Under the pieces are notes generated by a model that made no database searches, had not been told where the DNA came from, and was given only the letters and a program-made list of their open reading frames with translations. DNA of 64,000 nucleotides, taken from the NCBI GenBank assembly GCA_963920665.1, contig OY987264.1, positions 27,818,906 to 27,882,905 on the forward strand, read 5' to 3'. Source of the stretch: Straminergon stramineum (lineage: Eukaryota; Streptophyta; Bryopsida; Hypnales; Calliergonaceae). Position 1 is the first letter of the stretch, and the number at the start of each line of letters is the position of its first letter. The position numbers and the translations under genes are program-made. Positions 10,625 to 23,153 of this stretch are shown here, in pieces.

Positions 10625-12192
10625 GAATGTTACTTGAACTCTCTAATAATCCCTCTCTGCAAACAAAGGATTATTTATTGGTTCCACGTAAAATCTGTAG
10701 CATTGGTGACTTTGAGTATTACTTGGCTTTCTGTTTTAGTTTTGGCTTGGAAACATTTGGCATTCTTGAATTTTGTGCATTGACCTCTCTTTCATGCAAC
10801 AGGTGCAAATACCTAGCCAGCCCTAACTATTAATTGAGCACAAATCTTGAGTTCAAGACAAAATACAATACTCAACGAACTATTACAGACAGACAATTGT
10901 AGTCACTACCAACTCTACTAAGATGAAATAAGTGTGCAGTCAACAGTGCTCTAGAGTGTTAGGATAATGTAGTACCCAGTGTTTTTTTGTAGGCAATTAA
11001 ATGCCCAATTGCCTCAAAATAAAATGGGCAGCTTCAAGCCTATAGAAAAAAGGGGGTAAATGTGTTAAAAAATGTCAGACTATCATTGATCATGGCCCTG
11101 CACATTGTTGCCACAATGTTTCCAAAAACTCATTTTATCCATCATGCAGAACCAATACATACAAATATTACATACAAAAATTACATATTCAAAATTGTAT
11201 ACTCATAATTGGCCTCATTCAATTCAAATCCCCAAAATGAAGGAGCCAGAAAATGGATGAAAGAAAGGCCACATAACCATTTGTATGGAAACAAAACAAA
11301 ACAACACTGGTAGTACCCTCGTAAGGTATGTGCAAGGTCAAGAATTTGCCACTTGAATGTTAGGATAATGGAGAACACTCAAAGCTTGCACTGACTGAAA
11401 ATCTGCAACAACCGCAATGAAGTCAGTGCCGATGGGACACGGATTCTAATGGCTCACTGTACTGATCGATCTCATTGACCGATTACCACTGCAGTAGTGT
11501 ACTGCAGACAGCCACTCACCGGACTATGCCTTCAAATGCCGCATCTCTTCTTTCTCTTGGACAACAAGTGAGCTTGACATTGAGGCCGTGTCTCTCAAAT
11601 TGTAGTGGAGTTATTATTATGCTTAGATGACGTTGAACAAGTAGCTGCAGGAGAGGGTCGAGGTGCCGACGACCGACGTGCGTGAAAGGATTTCTAGCTA
11701 ATCCTGGGCAGGCAGTCTTCCTCTCTCTCCAACGCAACCGCAATTAATTAGTGTCCTCAAATGTGACTATATCTTCCCACCAGACTTCCACTCAAAACTG
11801 TTTTGTAGGTTCCGAAAACGGTAATAGCAGTGTTGAATGTGAAATTTTCAGCGCATTTAGCAACTTTTTTCATGCAGCAACTTGAGCGACTTGGGTTCAA
11901 ATGACATTAATTTGCGACCACTGATTTGAGATGGACTGGATTCTTCTGGCATGGATTCGTTGTATGGGACACACATTAGTCGGGGGTACTAACCATCTAT
12001 GTTGGAGTATGAGCTCCGACCGAGTAATCCTTGAATTTAGCTGGTTGTTACTCCAGTGTAATCGGTGTCTTCTGAGGTTCCCAGCGGGCATGGAAGAAGG
12101 CCGTTGTTGCATTGCATTCGGGAGGTACGGTTGCAAACGGCTCAATGCCATGTGCTTTGAATCACCTGTGATAATAATAAAAGAGGAATATG
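10625..12192. other. Intergenic, no gene recognised; GC-richer patch at 11400-11760
   Basis: Mostly AT-rich DNA without repeats that I can pair. A patch at 11400-11760 is richer in CG dinucleotides and could be decayed genic sequence, but its longest reading frames (around 75 and 94 codons) show no recognisable domain. Confidence 0.4.
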
Positions 12193-12313
12193 GTATGTTC
12201 ACACTTGGGTGTTAAAGAGTGTTGTTATTGAGGGTCTTAGGAACGAATTTAGATCTACTTTTGGACCAGATTCACATTGCAAACATCATCCCTAACACCA
12301 AGTGTGAACATAC
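12193..12313. repeat. Hairpin element, 121 bp
   Basis: The arms GTATGTTCACACTTGG and CCAAGTGTGAACATAC are exact inverted copies at the ends, extended by GTGTTA on both sides. Probably a small MITE; no clear target duplication was found. Confidence 0.55.
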
Positions 12314-12760
12314 TTTAACTCTTATTCAACTCTGATAGCCTTGATAAGGTGTGTGCACCTATTATCATCATTAATTACAACGGAGCATAGCTACTACTAT
12401 TATTAATCATAAATTATTTATATAGGAACTTATTGGCAACTGAACAAGGATTCCAAACTTAGCAATTTTGCAAGCATTATTTGGACACCAAATGAATATA
12501 TTATGGGTTTTCAAAGTAGTCTCTAGACATTCCACAAACATGTTTTTTATTGTATACATCTTGTGTAATCTCTATCTAAGTTTTTGTGACTCATTTTGGT
12601 CCAAATGCATGTCACATTTGAGCAATGTATTATAGGTGTAAACACATTAGAGAGTACTTGAGGGCAGACTTTGAATCAAATGTGATACATTACAATGGAA
12701 TCACTACTATCTATGATGGCACATGGTAGACTGGGGGGTACATTGAATATGGTCACCAAC

Positions 12761-13000
12761 GGTGCTAGTATGTGAGCTTAAGAATGCAAGCTTGTGAGCA
12801 TTGAATCTACATTATAGGTACCTATAATATAGATATCCCACACTATAGAACGTGTATATATCATAAACACCTATAATATAGGTATTTATAACATATATAC
12901 CCTATAACCATAGACAGTTTGTATGGTATATACATCTATAACATAGGTGTGTAGTATTATAGGCTCATGGGCTCACACTCCTGTGCTCACATAATACCAA
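12761..13000. repeat. Inverted-repeat element, 240 bp
   Basis: The ends GGTGCTAGTATGTGAGC and GCTCACATAATACC are imperfect inverted copies, followed inward by a second pair around TTGTGAGC/GCTCATGG. The interior is rich in CCTATAATATAGG palindromes. MITE-like. Confidence 0.45.
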
Positions 13001-16000
13001 CCCTCATTTGGGCACAAGTGGTGAGAGGTGATACTAAATAAATACAGATTTTATGATGTAGATTAAGTTGATTTGGGTATATTTAGTACTCTGGCCTAGG
13101 CACTAGTGGTTTGTTTTTTTACAGTGATTTGTCTTCAATTTGCACCAAAATATTGGGCCCTACACCAAGACCTCAGAACATAAATAGTAAAATCTTGGAT
13201 GGAATCGCCAAAAAACTTCAAATTAAAAAAAATCTTGGATGAAAAAGCCAGATTGTTGATGAAAAAAATTATGGATATGTGATATGTGCTAATGTGATAT
13301 TTTCTATCCAATATGTGGATGAATGTTGAAGTTTGGAGCACTACGACAACATCCAGTATCGCCACTTTGGCACTTCACAAAAAATGAAAAATAGGCCCTG
13401 CTAGGCACTTGTTCAAAAGTAGAAATTAAGCATATCTTATTTTTCAAGTTTTGGAGCACCTAGGCCCCATTACACTTTTGACAACACTTGTGGAAAATCA
13501 ATTCCATGCATAGGAATGATCAATTTGAGTTGACAATGGTAACATCAGATCTTTCTCAAGTGAAGTTAGTCATTTCATTACATTCAATAGCATGCATTGC
13601 CACTACCTTGGCTCTACAGTACATGGTGTGGAATATTCCACCCCCAACAATACTTCATGTGGACATGTGGAAGCTCAATGTAATGAGCAAGGTGCATGAA
13701 AGAAAGGCAATGTGCATGAAGGCTACTAAATGTTATGGATCTTGAGTTGCATTGGTCAACATTTTCTACCAATGTCATATGAATCTAATATAAAAATGAA
13801 TGAGGTTTAAGTAAAATTGAACAAGTCTTGTTTCAAAATGTCAATAAACCAAATGTGTGACTTATTGGGTGCAAACTTGTGGTTGATGTCATGTTGATTC
13901 ATTAATGCAAGTTGTAAGCATGCTCACCTATAATCACCTCTTATTGCAATTCATCAATAATTAAGTGGAATTTGGATGAAGGAATGCTATGTCTTTTTTA
14001 GCAAGTAGAAGAGAAGAGTAGGAGTGTAGAAGTGGTAGGTAACTTTGGCCCCAATATGGAGAGATATTGACTTCCAACATGCCTTACAATGCCTTTATTT
14101 GCCAGTCATTGGTCAACACTATACCCAAATGTGGTAAAAAAAACTATAGTCGATTTTGGCTATAGTTTTTTTAACCACATTTAGATATAGTACAAGTATG
14201 CTCTTATTTAAGGTGGTGATATTTATAGGCAAAGTTGATAATGGGTACTCATATTTTAATGAAAATGAGCTCAAGATAATGTAATTATAGATAAAATTGA
14301 GCTTATTGACCAACTATACACATTTCTTCATAATATCTTTTGTAAAAAGGCAGTTTAAAAAAATTCAATTACTAGAACTTGCTTGAACCTCAAGCGCCTT
14401 ACAGCATTTGAAAATTGATAATCTCTTACCTTGTGAAGTAGATACTAGCAATGTCTAGTACACGTTTCTTCATGAGGTTCTTTCTAGTGAATAGGCAAGT
14501 ATTGAAACATCTCCTTCCATCTTGTAATACTTTATCATTCCACTTGAATACAACAAGATTTTCTCTATATATTGAGTTCAAGACTATGACAACATTAGCA
14601 ATTACTGTAGGATATATTTTTATCAATAATAGACTAGGGTTTATTTAGATTGAAATTGTCAAAAGTTGCCATTTTCTTGTGCATCGAACAAAAATGGATG
14701 AAAAGTACTTTTTTAATTCAACAATACAAAAGTATATTGGAATACTTTATTTGGAAATGTGTGGAAAAAAATTACAAGACAGTTTTTTCCTTGCCTTCCT
14801 TGATAGGCTCACCAAACTCTAATTTCTTGGAGTGAGATTTTGGAATATATATGACTTCATATTTCTTAACAATTGTGCACTATATCATGTTAAGTTGCAT
14901 ACTTGGCAACTTTAGAAGTAATAGAGTGAAGTTTAGTACAAACCTCCCCACCTAGGGTGTTTGGGGGAAACATAACTTTCATCTAAATATCCAATTAAAA
15001 AATAATAATGTTCCCAAATGGAATATATGTCTACAGTTTGTATAAGAATTTGGAAAAGATCCATTCAAGATTGACTTTGTAAAAGTGAGCCAAATTTCAA
15101 TTGGCTAGCTTATAACAAAATTGTACCAATAATTTTCCTGTGGGGATTAATAATGCTAACGGGTAACAAGAATTTTGATTGATTGTAATTGGCATGCAAT
15201 GATCTATTTCAAGATGTAGCAAATGTATAATGGGAATCTATTTGATTGACACTACTAATTGTGAAAGGACCAACCTAGTGGTGATGTAGTCAAACATTAC
15301 ATATGACATTCTTAATTTTGTAAAAATTTTAATGAAATTTTTTTACAATTTCAAATCATACATTATTTGCAACCATAGACATTTTCAAGTGATGTTTCAA
15401 CATTATTATATAATGCAACGGGAGTCCTTAAATTGGAAGCATTGGATGTAAAAGATTCAACAAATGCCACCTTCATAAAATTATAATTTGGATTGAATGA
15501 CAATTATAAGCACCATTGTATTCACTTTGTTTAATCTAAAAATGCCCATGCAATTACCCTATATAATTATCATTGCCTCAAGGTTGATTGTTTGATTAAA
15601 AAAGAGTATTTAGACTCTAATAAGTTGATCTAAGGAGTTTTTGATATAAATTCATAATGTTAGGTTTTTAAAAAAAATAATTTGTCATTCTCATTATTAA
15701 TATTTCAAGGTGGAAACAATTGCATTTCCTAGTGCAATTACAATTGGTCAAACTTATTCCAATACATTTTGTTTGTTTTTTGCCATGAGTATGAATTTTT
15801 TTTTAATAATTAAACCTTTTTTTAGAAAACTGGGTTGAAACAAGATCATGCATGATTTAGTTGATACATTGAAAATTTTGTTACACGAAGCAAATCACAC
15901 CAAGATATAAATCATGATGTTAATTCTAGTGTAGCCCACAACAATTGCAAAAGAAAGTGTACCATAATCTTTTTTTTGAATCACATATCTATATTGAGAT

Positions 16001-16300
16001 GCAAGTAACAATGAGAAACACTCTAAAACATCCTCAACTATAAGATTCATGTCAAACTACACCTAAGACTTGACATACTAGATAGAGGTAATTGCAATTG
16101 AAACAAATATCAATGTTTAAATTTTATAAGTTTATAAATGAAACAGATCTATGCCTATCGAGCTTTGATCCAAAAGAAAAATCAATTGTACTGACCACCA
16201 GATCAGAAAATTATGGAAGGTAAACTAAACCGTAAAGACTTTGCAATCGACACACATGGGGTTAACTGTTAAAAATGTTCATACACCAAGAGATGCAAAT
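13001..16300. other. AT-rich intergenic DNA
   Basis: No gene, and only one structured element (the 14117-14191 hairpin). Reading frames here are short and have AT-driven composition. Confidence 0.4.
14117..14191. repeat. 75-bp near-perfect hairpin (CACTA-like mini element)
   Basis: The left arm begins CACTATACCCAAATGTGG, continues GTAAAAAAAACTATAG, and is mirrored by CTATAGTTTTTTTAACCAC and the AAATG block, with a loop of about 10 bases. The ATGTGGTAAAAAAAAC block resembles the termini of the 34888-35201 element, so both may be CACTA-type miniatures. Confidence 0.5.
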
Positions 16301-16679
16301 CATAACATTATGAAACAAGTCAAGTCCTTCCCTGACAGTATAAGGGTAACTTAGAGGCAATTGTCAGACCCTTAACTTTAGGCAAATAGAGACCAGCAAG
16401 TCCAACTACTGTATCTCAGCTACGAAGACATCTGCATGGATGATAATGTTACGGAGTACGTTTCTTGCAACTTAACACCACAAATTAAAATAAACTCGAG
16501 TTTAATCTCAAACTTGAAAAGTAAAGGGAGCAAAGCAGTTCATTATGAATATGGAAAATCAGTATGAAGATCAGAAGTAGGGTAAACTTCGTTTTCCCTG
16601 CCTACTTGCAACACACTCAACACATCCCCGGAAGAATGGAAAAAAAGAGTCTTCAAGGTATATTACAACAGAAATAAAT

Positions 16680-18373
16680 CTACTTCTCCTTGGGCTTGAC
16701 CTGAAATAGATTAGCAAAGCTGAAAGCAGACTTCTCTACCTCCTTGCCTGCCTCCTTGGTCTTCACGTCTACAGCAGTAGCCGACTTGGCAAAGAAAGTC
16801 TTCGTCTCCTTCCCTTTCTTCTCAAGGTCAGACTTGACTTGCTTGCGATCAGTGTCGTTCTGGAGATTTGGGAGTTTGTCGAACAAGTTTTCCTTCGCAG
16901 CAGATTTTTCTTTTGGCGCAGCAGGCTTTTCTTCTGCCTTGGTATCCTTGTCGTCAGAGTCTTTCTGTAGCATGGAAGGCAGGTCGACATGTGAGAGTTT
17001 CTCAAAAATGTTCTTCTCCTCAGAAGATTTTTCACCATCCTCCTCTTCATCGTTGCCTCCTACCAGTTTTCTAACAGGCTTAAGTGGATCATTGAGCTTA
17101 TCAGTGACTCCTTTCACCACCTTCACCACTCCAAACCTCCAAGCAATTGTCGATACCGCCATGAACCCTAATATCCAATGTGTAATCCGATTGCTCTTCA
17201 GGATTTCCTTCTTCTCATCAGGGGCAGTGGCACTCTTGACCTTGTGTCGCTTCTTTGATGATTTCATTGATTTCACAATGAAATCGATTGCCTCCGTGTT
17301 CCTTGCTACCGACACTAATGCCGCTTCAGCTGCATCTGCTGCTGCCTTGGCAGCCAGAGCTGCCGCTTCTAGCGTCACCCTCAGTTCTTCAGTGGACGGC
17401 GAGGATGATTTTTTCTCTTTGCCACGGCGTCTGTCAGAGCTTCTGGTAGGTTTATGAACGTCTTGAACCTCAGTTGGAAGTGTTTCTTTAGGTCTCTGAA
17501 TACCATGCCTCTGATTTCTCCTCAAAATGTGAACCTAAAATATAACACAAGGACTTACGTAAGAGTACCAAACTGCAATCGAAAAGTCATGCTTACACTT
17601 TATCCCATCTAAGGTGGACACTAAAAACCGTCAGGGACCTAATCCTGTCTCCTGTACTGATCCCTGTTACCAACAGCAAGTCAGCAACCCATCAACTCAT
17701 ACACTCGGTTGGACTCACTAGCGATTGGTGTAAGAAAGACTTGGCTAATCGCAAATGGCCACTGATCATGGAAAGGGCATGGGGTTGTCTAAAGTCACTT
17801 CTAGTGGTCCACAAACTCCCACTTTTGAAATTGCATAAGACATTCATGAGTAGTTGTAAAAATTTGATCTCAACAGATTTGGCTATTATACCCAAAGAGA
17901 TCACTCCATATCTCTGTACTTATGACTAAAATATCACACGTACATATTGGTTCAAATGATCAAAGAAACGCAGAAATTGTGTTCTACCTTACTTGCACAA
18001 GTGAAATGAAAGGAGGGAAACCTCAATATACCTGCTCCAACAAATTTGCGAGCAGCTCTGTGTCCTCAGGGGTTGACGATCTGGCTGCTGGACCGTTCAC
18101 AGAGTCAGCAGAGTGCGGTTCTTCGTTGTTAAACCTTCCACGTCTCCTGGTCCCTTCCTCGACCCTCGTTGCATTTTCCGAACGCCGCTCTGGACTCCCC
18201 CCATCGCGCTTTTGCTGTGACGAATATCTCTTGAGCGTCCGGAGAATCGCGCCTTCCACTAAATTCAAAGTATCCTCCTCACTACCTGTCTCACTGAGCG
18301 TATCATCGTTCTCCGTCTGCGTCAACCCGTCTGACCCCGACGCCGCGGACGACACGACCTCGCTTCTCTCCAT
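16680..18373 (-). CDS. Single-pass membrane protein of unknown function, 398 aa
   Basis: Two exons on the minus strand: 18373-18032 (114 codons) and 17534-16680 (284 codons plus stop), joined in frame with a GT donor at 18031-18030 and an AG acceptor at 17536-17535. The start is the ATG at 18373; the codon before it is GTG. The N-terminal 110 residues are acidic and Ser/Arg rich, likely disordered. A basic stretch RRRGKEKK is followed by an Ala-rich helix (about 169-191), then a hydrophobic segment ITHWILGFMAVSTIAW (about 231-246). The C-terminal tail is highly charged Lys/Glu with two similar motifs, NIFEKL and NLFDKL, and ends KPKEK. I do not recognise the family. A single-pass anchor with cytosolic or nuclear charged tails is an inference. 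The coding sequence is GC-richer than its surroundings, and the gene is isolated. Confidence 0.8.
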
Positions 18374-19091
18374 CACCTCCGCATTTGCAACCTCAGAAGC
18401 GCTATTCGTTCAGCATTTCTTCCTGTATCGATAACCGAATTACCAATCACCAACGTACCGAATACATTGTTTTCCTCTTTTGCGCAATTGACGAGCGTCA
18501 CCAATGACCCAGCATTGTAACTTCACCATGACATATTCTTCAATTTAAAAACTGCTACAATGCCACAAACATAGGAAAATCCTTCGAAATGAAATATCTT
18601 ATCCATGAAACGAAAAACAGAGGATGGCGATGAAAGACTCGAATACCTCAAAGAGTGAACAGAATTCGGGAGAATTGTTGTGAAGCTGAAGCGCAAAGGC
18701 AACTAAGCTTCCTCAATCGTCAACAATACTGAGCTCGAGCTATATCTGCTGCCACAGGAGATCGCCTGATTGCTGTGAAAGTTTCGGTAGCGAAGTCCAA
18801 ACCCTAGGTTGGGAAACAAGTTGGGAATGCGAAAGAAATTTCTATGGCCAGGAATCAGACATGGCGGCGGGGGCCAATAGGGAGGGAACAAGTGCGAGCA
18901 AGTTTTGAAGCAACCAACGGCATTTGATCGAAGCAGTGGACGGAGCAGACAAGCATTCAAAGATATTTCACTCCTATCGGCACTTTGTTTGTCGAAGATT
19001 TTCCTTGATTTTCTTCAATTTATAAAAAAAAAAATCTCTTGTGATCAAATATTATATTCTTTCAATCCACATGTGATGTTGTTGTATTCGC
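18374..19091 (-). promoter_or_regulatory. 5' leader and promoter region of the 398-aa gene
   Basis: Divergent intergenic stretch upstream of the ATG at 18373, bounded by a TTAA element at 19092. It contains a short reading frame at 18703-18960. No TATA box or transcription start can be fixed from sequence alone. Confidence 0.4.
18703..18960 (-). CDS. Possible upstream ORF or small protein, 85 aa
   Basis: An ATG-started frame rich in Arg, Ser, Pro and Phe with almost no acidic residues until its end. It lies about 330 bp upstream of, and on the same strand as, the 398-aa gene. The composition resembles an organelle transit peptide, but no mature domain follows. It may be a uORF, the first exon of another transcript, or chance. 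Confidence 0.2.
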   Translation of the reverse strand: MNACLLRPLLRSNAVGCFKTCSHLFPPYWPPPPCLIPGHRNFFRIPNLFPNLGFGLRYRNFHSNQAISCGSRYSSSSVLLTIEEA

Positions 19092-19314
19092 TTTAACCCC
19101 TAAACGACGCAATGGATTTTTTTGTCTGATAAATGACAAGGAATTCTCTTGTGTAGGACAAAAATGCAAGTATTCATCCTTGGAATTAGGGATAGAAAGG
19201 GGAGATCTTCTACAGTACTTTGACTCCTAATGAGTATTTTTTATTTTTTTAAAGTGGATAATGTCACATGGTTCCAAAATGTCTAATTTCCACAGTCTGG
19301 CGTTCAAGGGTTAA
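19092..19314. mobile_element. TTAA miniature element, short class (223 bp)
   Basis: Starts TTAACCCCTAAACGACGC and ends GGCGTTCAAGGGTTAA. It shares the CATCCTTGGAATTAGGGAT, TGAGTATTTT and TTTCCACAG blocks with the elements at 5125 and, inverted, at 42471. Confidence 0.7.
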
Positions 19315-19446
19315 GTATATGATCCTTTTAGCATATTTAGTGTAACTACTAAAGGATGAGGCCTAACAACAAGGGATCAACCCCAAATCATCAATGTTTT
19401 CGAAAGTAATTCACAAATCACTTTATGGTGCTCAAATGTTTCAAGA

Positions 19447-19599
19447 TTAACTCTTGAAAAGTAAAGTAAAGCCCTATTACCAAGTCATTAGCCAAAAATA
19501 ATTAAATTCCATGATAAATAAGATGGATTCTTTGTTTCTATAATTTCCTTGAAAGTCATCCATCGATACTTTCAGTCCTCGGCATTCTTATTGGGTTAA
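19447..19599. mobile_element. Decayed TTAA miniature element (153 bp)
   Basis: Edges are TTAACTCTTGAAAAG and CTTATTGGGTTAA. The internal GATTCTTTGTTTCTATAA and AGTCATCCATCGA blocks match the inverse of the 10295 element. The TIRs are poor, so the call rests on internal similarity. Confidence 0.4.
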
Positions 19600-21558
19600 G
19601 ATCCTACAGTTATAATTTGAAAGAAGTTATTAAAATTATTAGAACTTGTAAAAGCTTTGGATTTGGTTTATTGTAAATATGCTCCAAGAAGCTAAAAAAA
19701 GCCTTGAGCATTTAGAATTTAAATCCTAAAGGTTTGTGCATGACTAAATTATATCCAAAAACACCCCAATACTATTATTTCTATTGTATAAGAAAAAGTA
19801 TCATTGAATTTGGCCATATAGATTAGAAGATACATGCAATTGAATTGAGTACAAAAGTTTTTAAGGCCCTTGTCTAAGAACAACTACTAACTTCAAGCTC
19901 TTTTCAATAGAAATTTTTGCACTACATGAAGTTGTGGTAAAAATCCATTATTGTAGAGATTACATTGCCTTCATTGATGCCAAATTTTAGAAGATTTAGA
20001 GAACTTCTACTTAGCCTTTACCACCTTGCAATTTAAGAATGTCCCAAAACTAGACCTATATACAACTAAGTTTTATAGAATTCTTGGGGCATTCTAAAAT
20101 TCGTAGGAATTGGCAATCCAAATGGTGTTTACATGGAAAACTTCTTGTATGAGAAAGAGTTTTTTCATAATTTTTGAAAATCCTCCGATGACAATAACAA
20201 ACACACACTGTAGAGAAATCCTCAACAATGGAGGCCATTCACTTTGGGCAATAGTGTATGGCCACACCATAGGAGGCCATAGACTTTGAGTGAAAGTGTA
20301 TAGCCACTTCCTTAAAAGTCAAACTTCTTGGGTCTTTATGAATAGTATGTTAGGTGTCTTCTAAATTCATTGTGGGTAGCTATTTGAAGTTGTGAAATGT
20401 CTCTTCTAAACCACAAATGTGTCTTCTTCAAGCATTTTAATAACCCCTAGGGTTTTCTAGTGTATCTAAGAAGATCTTGGGTTTCTTTTAATCAACTTCA
20501 AAACATAGTCATAGTATATTGAAGTGAAGATGAAAAGAACCTCAATCTTGCCATCACAAGTCCTAGAGCCTTATAGCTAAGCTTGTTCTTGTACTTTTTT
20601 TATACAATATACTCATCTTATGAAACTCTTGTAATATTTTTGGCCTTACTACTTGTTTTAGCTTTGAATTTTCTTTGGTTTTAACATTGATTCATTATCT
20701 TTGACATTAACATGAGAGACCCGACATACCCAAAAATTCAATTTCTCTTATAAGGGCAACTTTGAATGATAGAAGGAGGTAAAATATTGGATTTCAAGCC
20801 CTTCTTCCAAGCTCCCATCATGTCCTCAGCACTTTCGTCAGGGAAATGCAATCTACCCTCTACCAACTCTTACCTTGCCTTAACCTCATCATTTCACAAG
20901 CTAACCTCCCACGGTCTTTGCCCCACATTTGCCACCTCATGCCCTAATCCCACCACTTCACATGCCCAATCCAATCACCTTGTTATTCCATAGGAATTGT
21001 CGCTCTAGAGTCTCACTTTGTTTCTAGATTTCAAGTATGGGAAAAAAATTGTGAAAACTAATAAATCAAATATGCTAAATTTCAATTTCAATTTCAAAAA
21101 GTGTGCAATAAAAGTAATGCTAGAATTTTGCAAAACTAAAATAAAAATAGACATAGAGAATTATCAAAAAAGAGGACCTTACTATCATAGTAGGAGTTGT
21201 TGAAGGTTACTACAGTATTATGCAAAATATACTTTTGCTAGACATATATACTTGGAATTGTACATTAGGCAATACCAAGGGATCCTAAGGGATTTCTCTC
21301 AATTCCAATATTACATACTATACATGAGTTTTTCAACTTCATATAAATTGAGTAACAAATACAATGGTTTACAGATGTCGGGGGATATATTTGCTTGATT
21401 CTTGCCACTCCAATTCTTGGTGAATATCACACAAACATTTGTGCAAAATTGCAAGGGAGTCATGGGGTTTTATAGCAAAAATTTTCAACTTGCACTTGTC
21501 AATGTAAATCACATACATGTTGATAATGGTGGTTTCTATTAGAAGCTAGGGAAAAGAG
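19600..21558. other. AT-rich intergenic with a degenerate L1-type fragment
   Basis: From about 19720 there is a faint resemblance to the left part of the 6541 element (CCTAAAGG, CCAAAAACACCCCAATACT, then ATAGATTAGAAGATAC). The rest shows no recognisable gene or repeat. Confidence 0.35.
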
Positions 21559-22362
21559 GATGATTGCAAGAAACACTTGTCCTATTTTGTGTCACATGAT
21601 GTGTGCTAATTAGTTTTTGCCTATAACTTTTTTGTTTTGGCTCCAAATGACTCAAGATTTGTCGGGAAGGTACTCATGACTATCATATACCTTCCCTAAT
21701 TTTTTCATAATTTCCAAAAATAATTTACTATCCAAAAATAGACCCCGATTCAATGTCACAATTGCCAATTTGGAGGTTTTTAGTACTATTTAGAACCCCC
21801 CAAAATAGATTTTGAGCTGAAATTTGGATGAGATGATCTTCTAGTAGACTTGTAGCTTTCGAGCAAGGGAATTTTTAAAATAGTTAATTTTTTGTGGTGT
21901 GGAAGTCTACAAAATGAGCTTCTTTCTACTTGCATTTTCTAAAATATAAAATATTGTTTTGGTGGGTTTTTTGGTGAATGACCATCTCTATAGGGTTGTT
22001 GCAAATGTTCAATTTTTATTTTGTGTATTTATTTATTTTTACTATTTTTCCTTAATTAAAACATCAAGGTATGTATTTTCTTGAGACTGAGCACTTTTCT
22101 AGTTCTCCTACTTGGAGAATTTTTCTATGCAATTCCTTCCATGGGTACCTTCATCTTAAAGGTATATACATTAATCATATATATATATATTTTTTTTTAT
22201 TTTTTATTTTTTTATTTTTTATTATTTTTTTAAATTTTATTTTTTTTATTTTTAAAAAAAATTTAAAATTAAAAAATAAAAATAAAAATTTCTAATTTTA
22301 AAGTACTCCCCAAAAAATCAGCAAAACGCAACAAATAGGACAAGTGTTTCTTGCAATCACCC
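21559..22362. mobile_element. Fold-back/TIR element with GATTGCAAGAAACACTTG ends (about 804 bp)
   Basis: The left end GATTGCAAGAAACACTTG followed by TCCTATTTTGTG is mirrored at the right end by AATAGGACAAGTGTTTC and TTGCAATC. The interior ends in a very AT-rich low-complexity tract (22180-22300). Same family as 49796-50627 and related to 8571-9637. Noncoding. Confidence 0.65.
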
Positions 22363-22879
22363 TTGAAACTAGATTTGGCAAGTATACAAAGCTCACAATA
22401 GGCCTGCCACATCAACTCCATGCAAGTGGCTCATGTATTCATGGTAAGATGGAGAAGTTTGAATTTTCTCCTGTAGAGGTCCATTTCTTCTTGACACTAA
22501 AACTACCTCAAATTGGTATGAAATTGCATTACTAATGCATCTACTAATATAAGAAGCATGAGGTGCTTGTCTTTCCACACAATGCAATAGATACCTCGTG
22601 ACTCATGCATCTTCCAATGCAAAGTACCTTAGTTACTTTTAGTGAAAGATTTTGTATTCTTTATATCAATCAGTAACCCCAATTGATTACATCACACCAT
22701 TTATGTAGCATAGAATTGCATTTCTGCTAGGTCTTAGAATAAAACAATGCTGGAAGAGTAGTTATCCATTGCAACGACATAGCCCTTGTTGCCATGATGC
22801 AGGATTGACAAAAGCCAACATCCTGGCCAAAATCATGTCCAAAATTCGGATGTCAAAACTTAGTAGACGTTGCGACTTT
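22363..22879. other. Intergenic, nothing recognised
   Basis: Ordinary AT-rich sequence without a supported ORF or repeat. It leads into the GC-richer palindrome cluster. Confidence 0.35.
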
Positions 22880-23088
22880 GGTGGGTAAAAAACCCCGTCC
22901 GCAAACTTACCATGGGTAAATGCGGTCGGCCAGTTGGGCAATTGGGCGGTTGGGCGGATGGGAAGTCGTGGGGACAGAGTTGAATAGATGGGCAGTCGCG
23001 ATGTGGACAGGGTGTGGATAGGCTGACACTCACTATGTAGTCACAGCTTGCTTCATTTGTGACTTCTGACTTTGTTTTTTGGATTTAT

Positions 23089-23153
23089 GGGGCGTGTAAT
23101 ATACCGTTGGAAAGTTCATCCAAATACCTTTCCAATGGTATATCACACGCCCC
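23089..23153. repeat. Palindromic core module, copy 1 (65 bp)
   Basis: Arms of 26 bp with two mismatches: GGGGCGTGTAATATACC and its inverse GGTATATCACACGCCCC, plus a TTGGAAAG/CTTTCCAA pair. The loop is about 13 bases. Confidence 0.7.

Noticed and set aside
16744..17457. Plus-strand frame of 237 codons
   Set aside because: It is antisense to the second exon of the minus-strand 398-aa gene, and its Ser/Ala/Phe-rich composition mirrors that exon's Lys/Glu/Ala codons.
22071..22295. Hydrophobic 74-codon frame rich in Phe and Ile
   Set aside because: It is translated from an A/T low-complexity tract inside a fold-back element.
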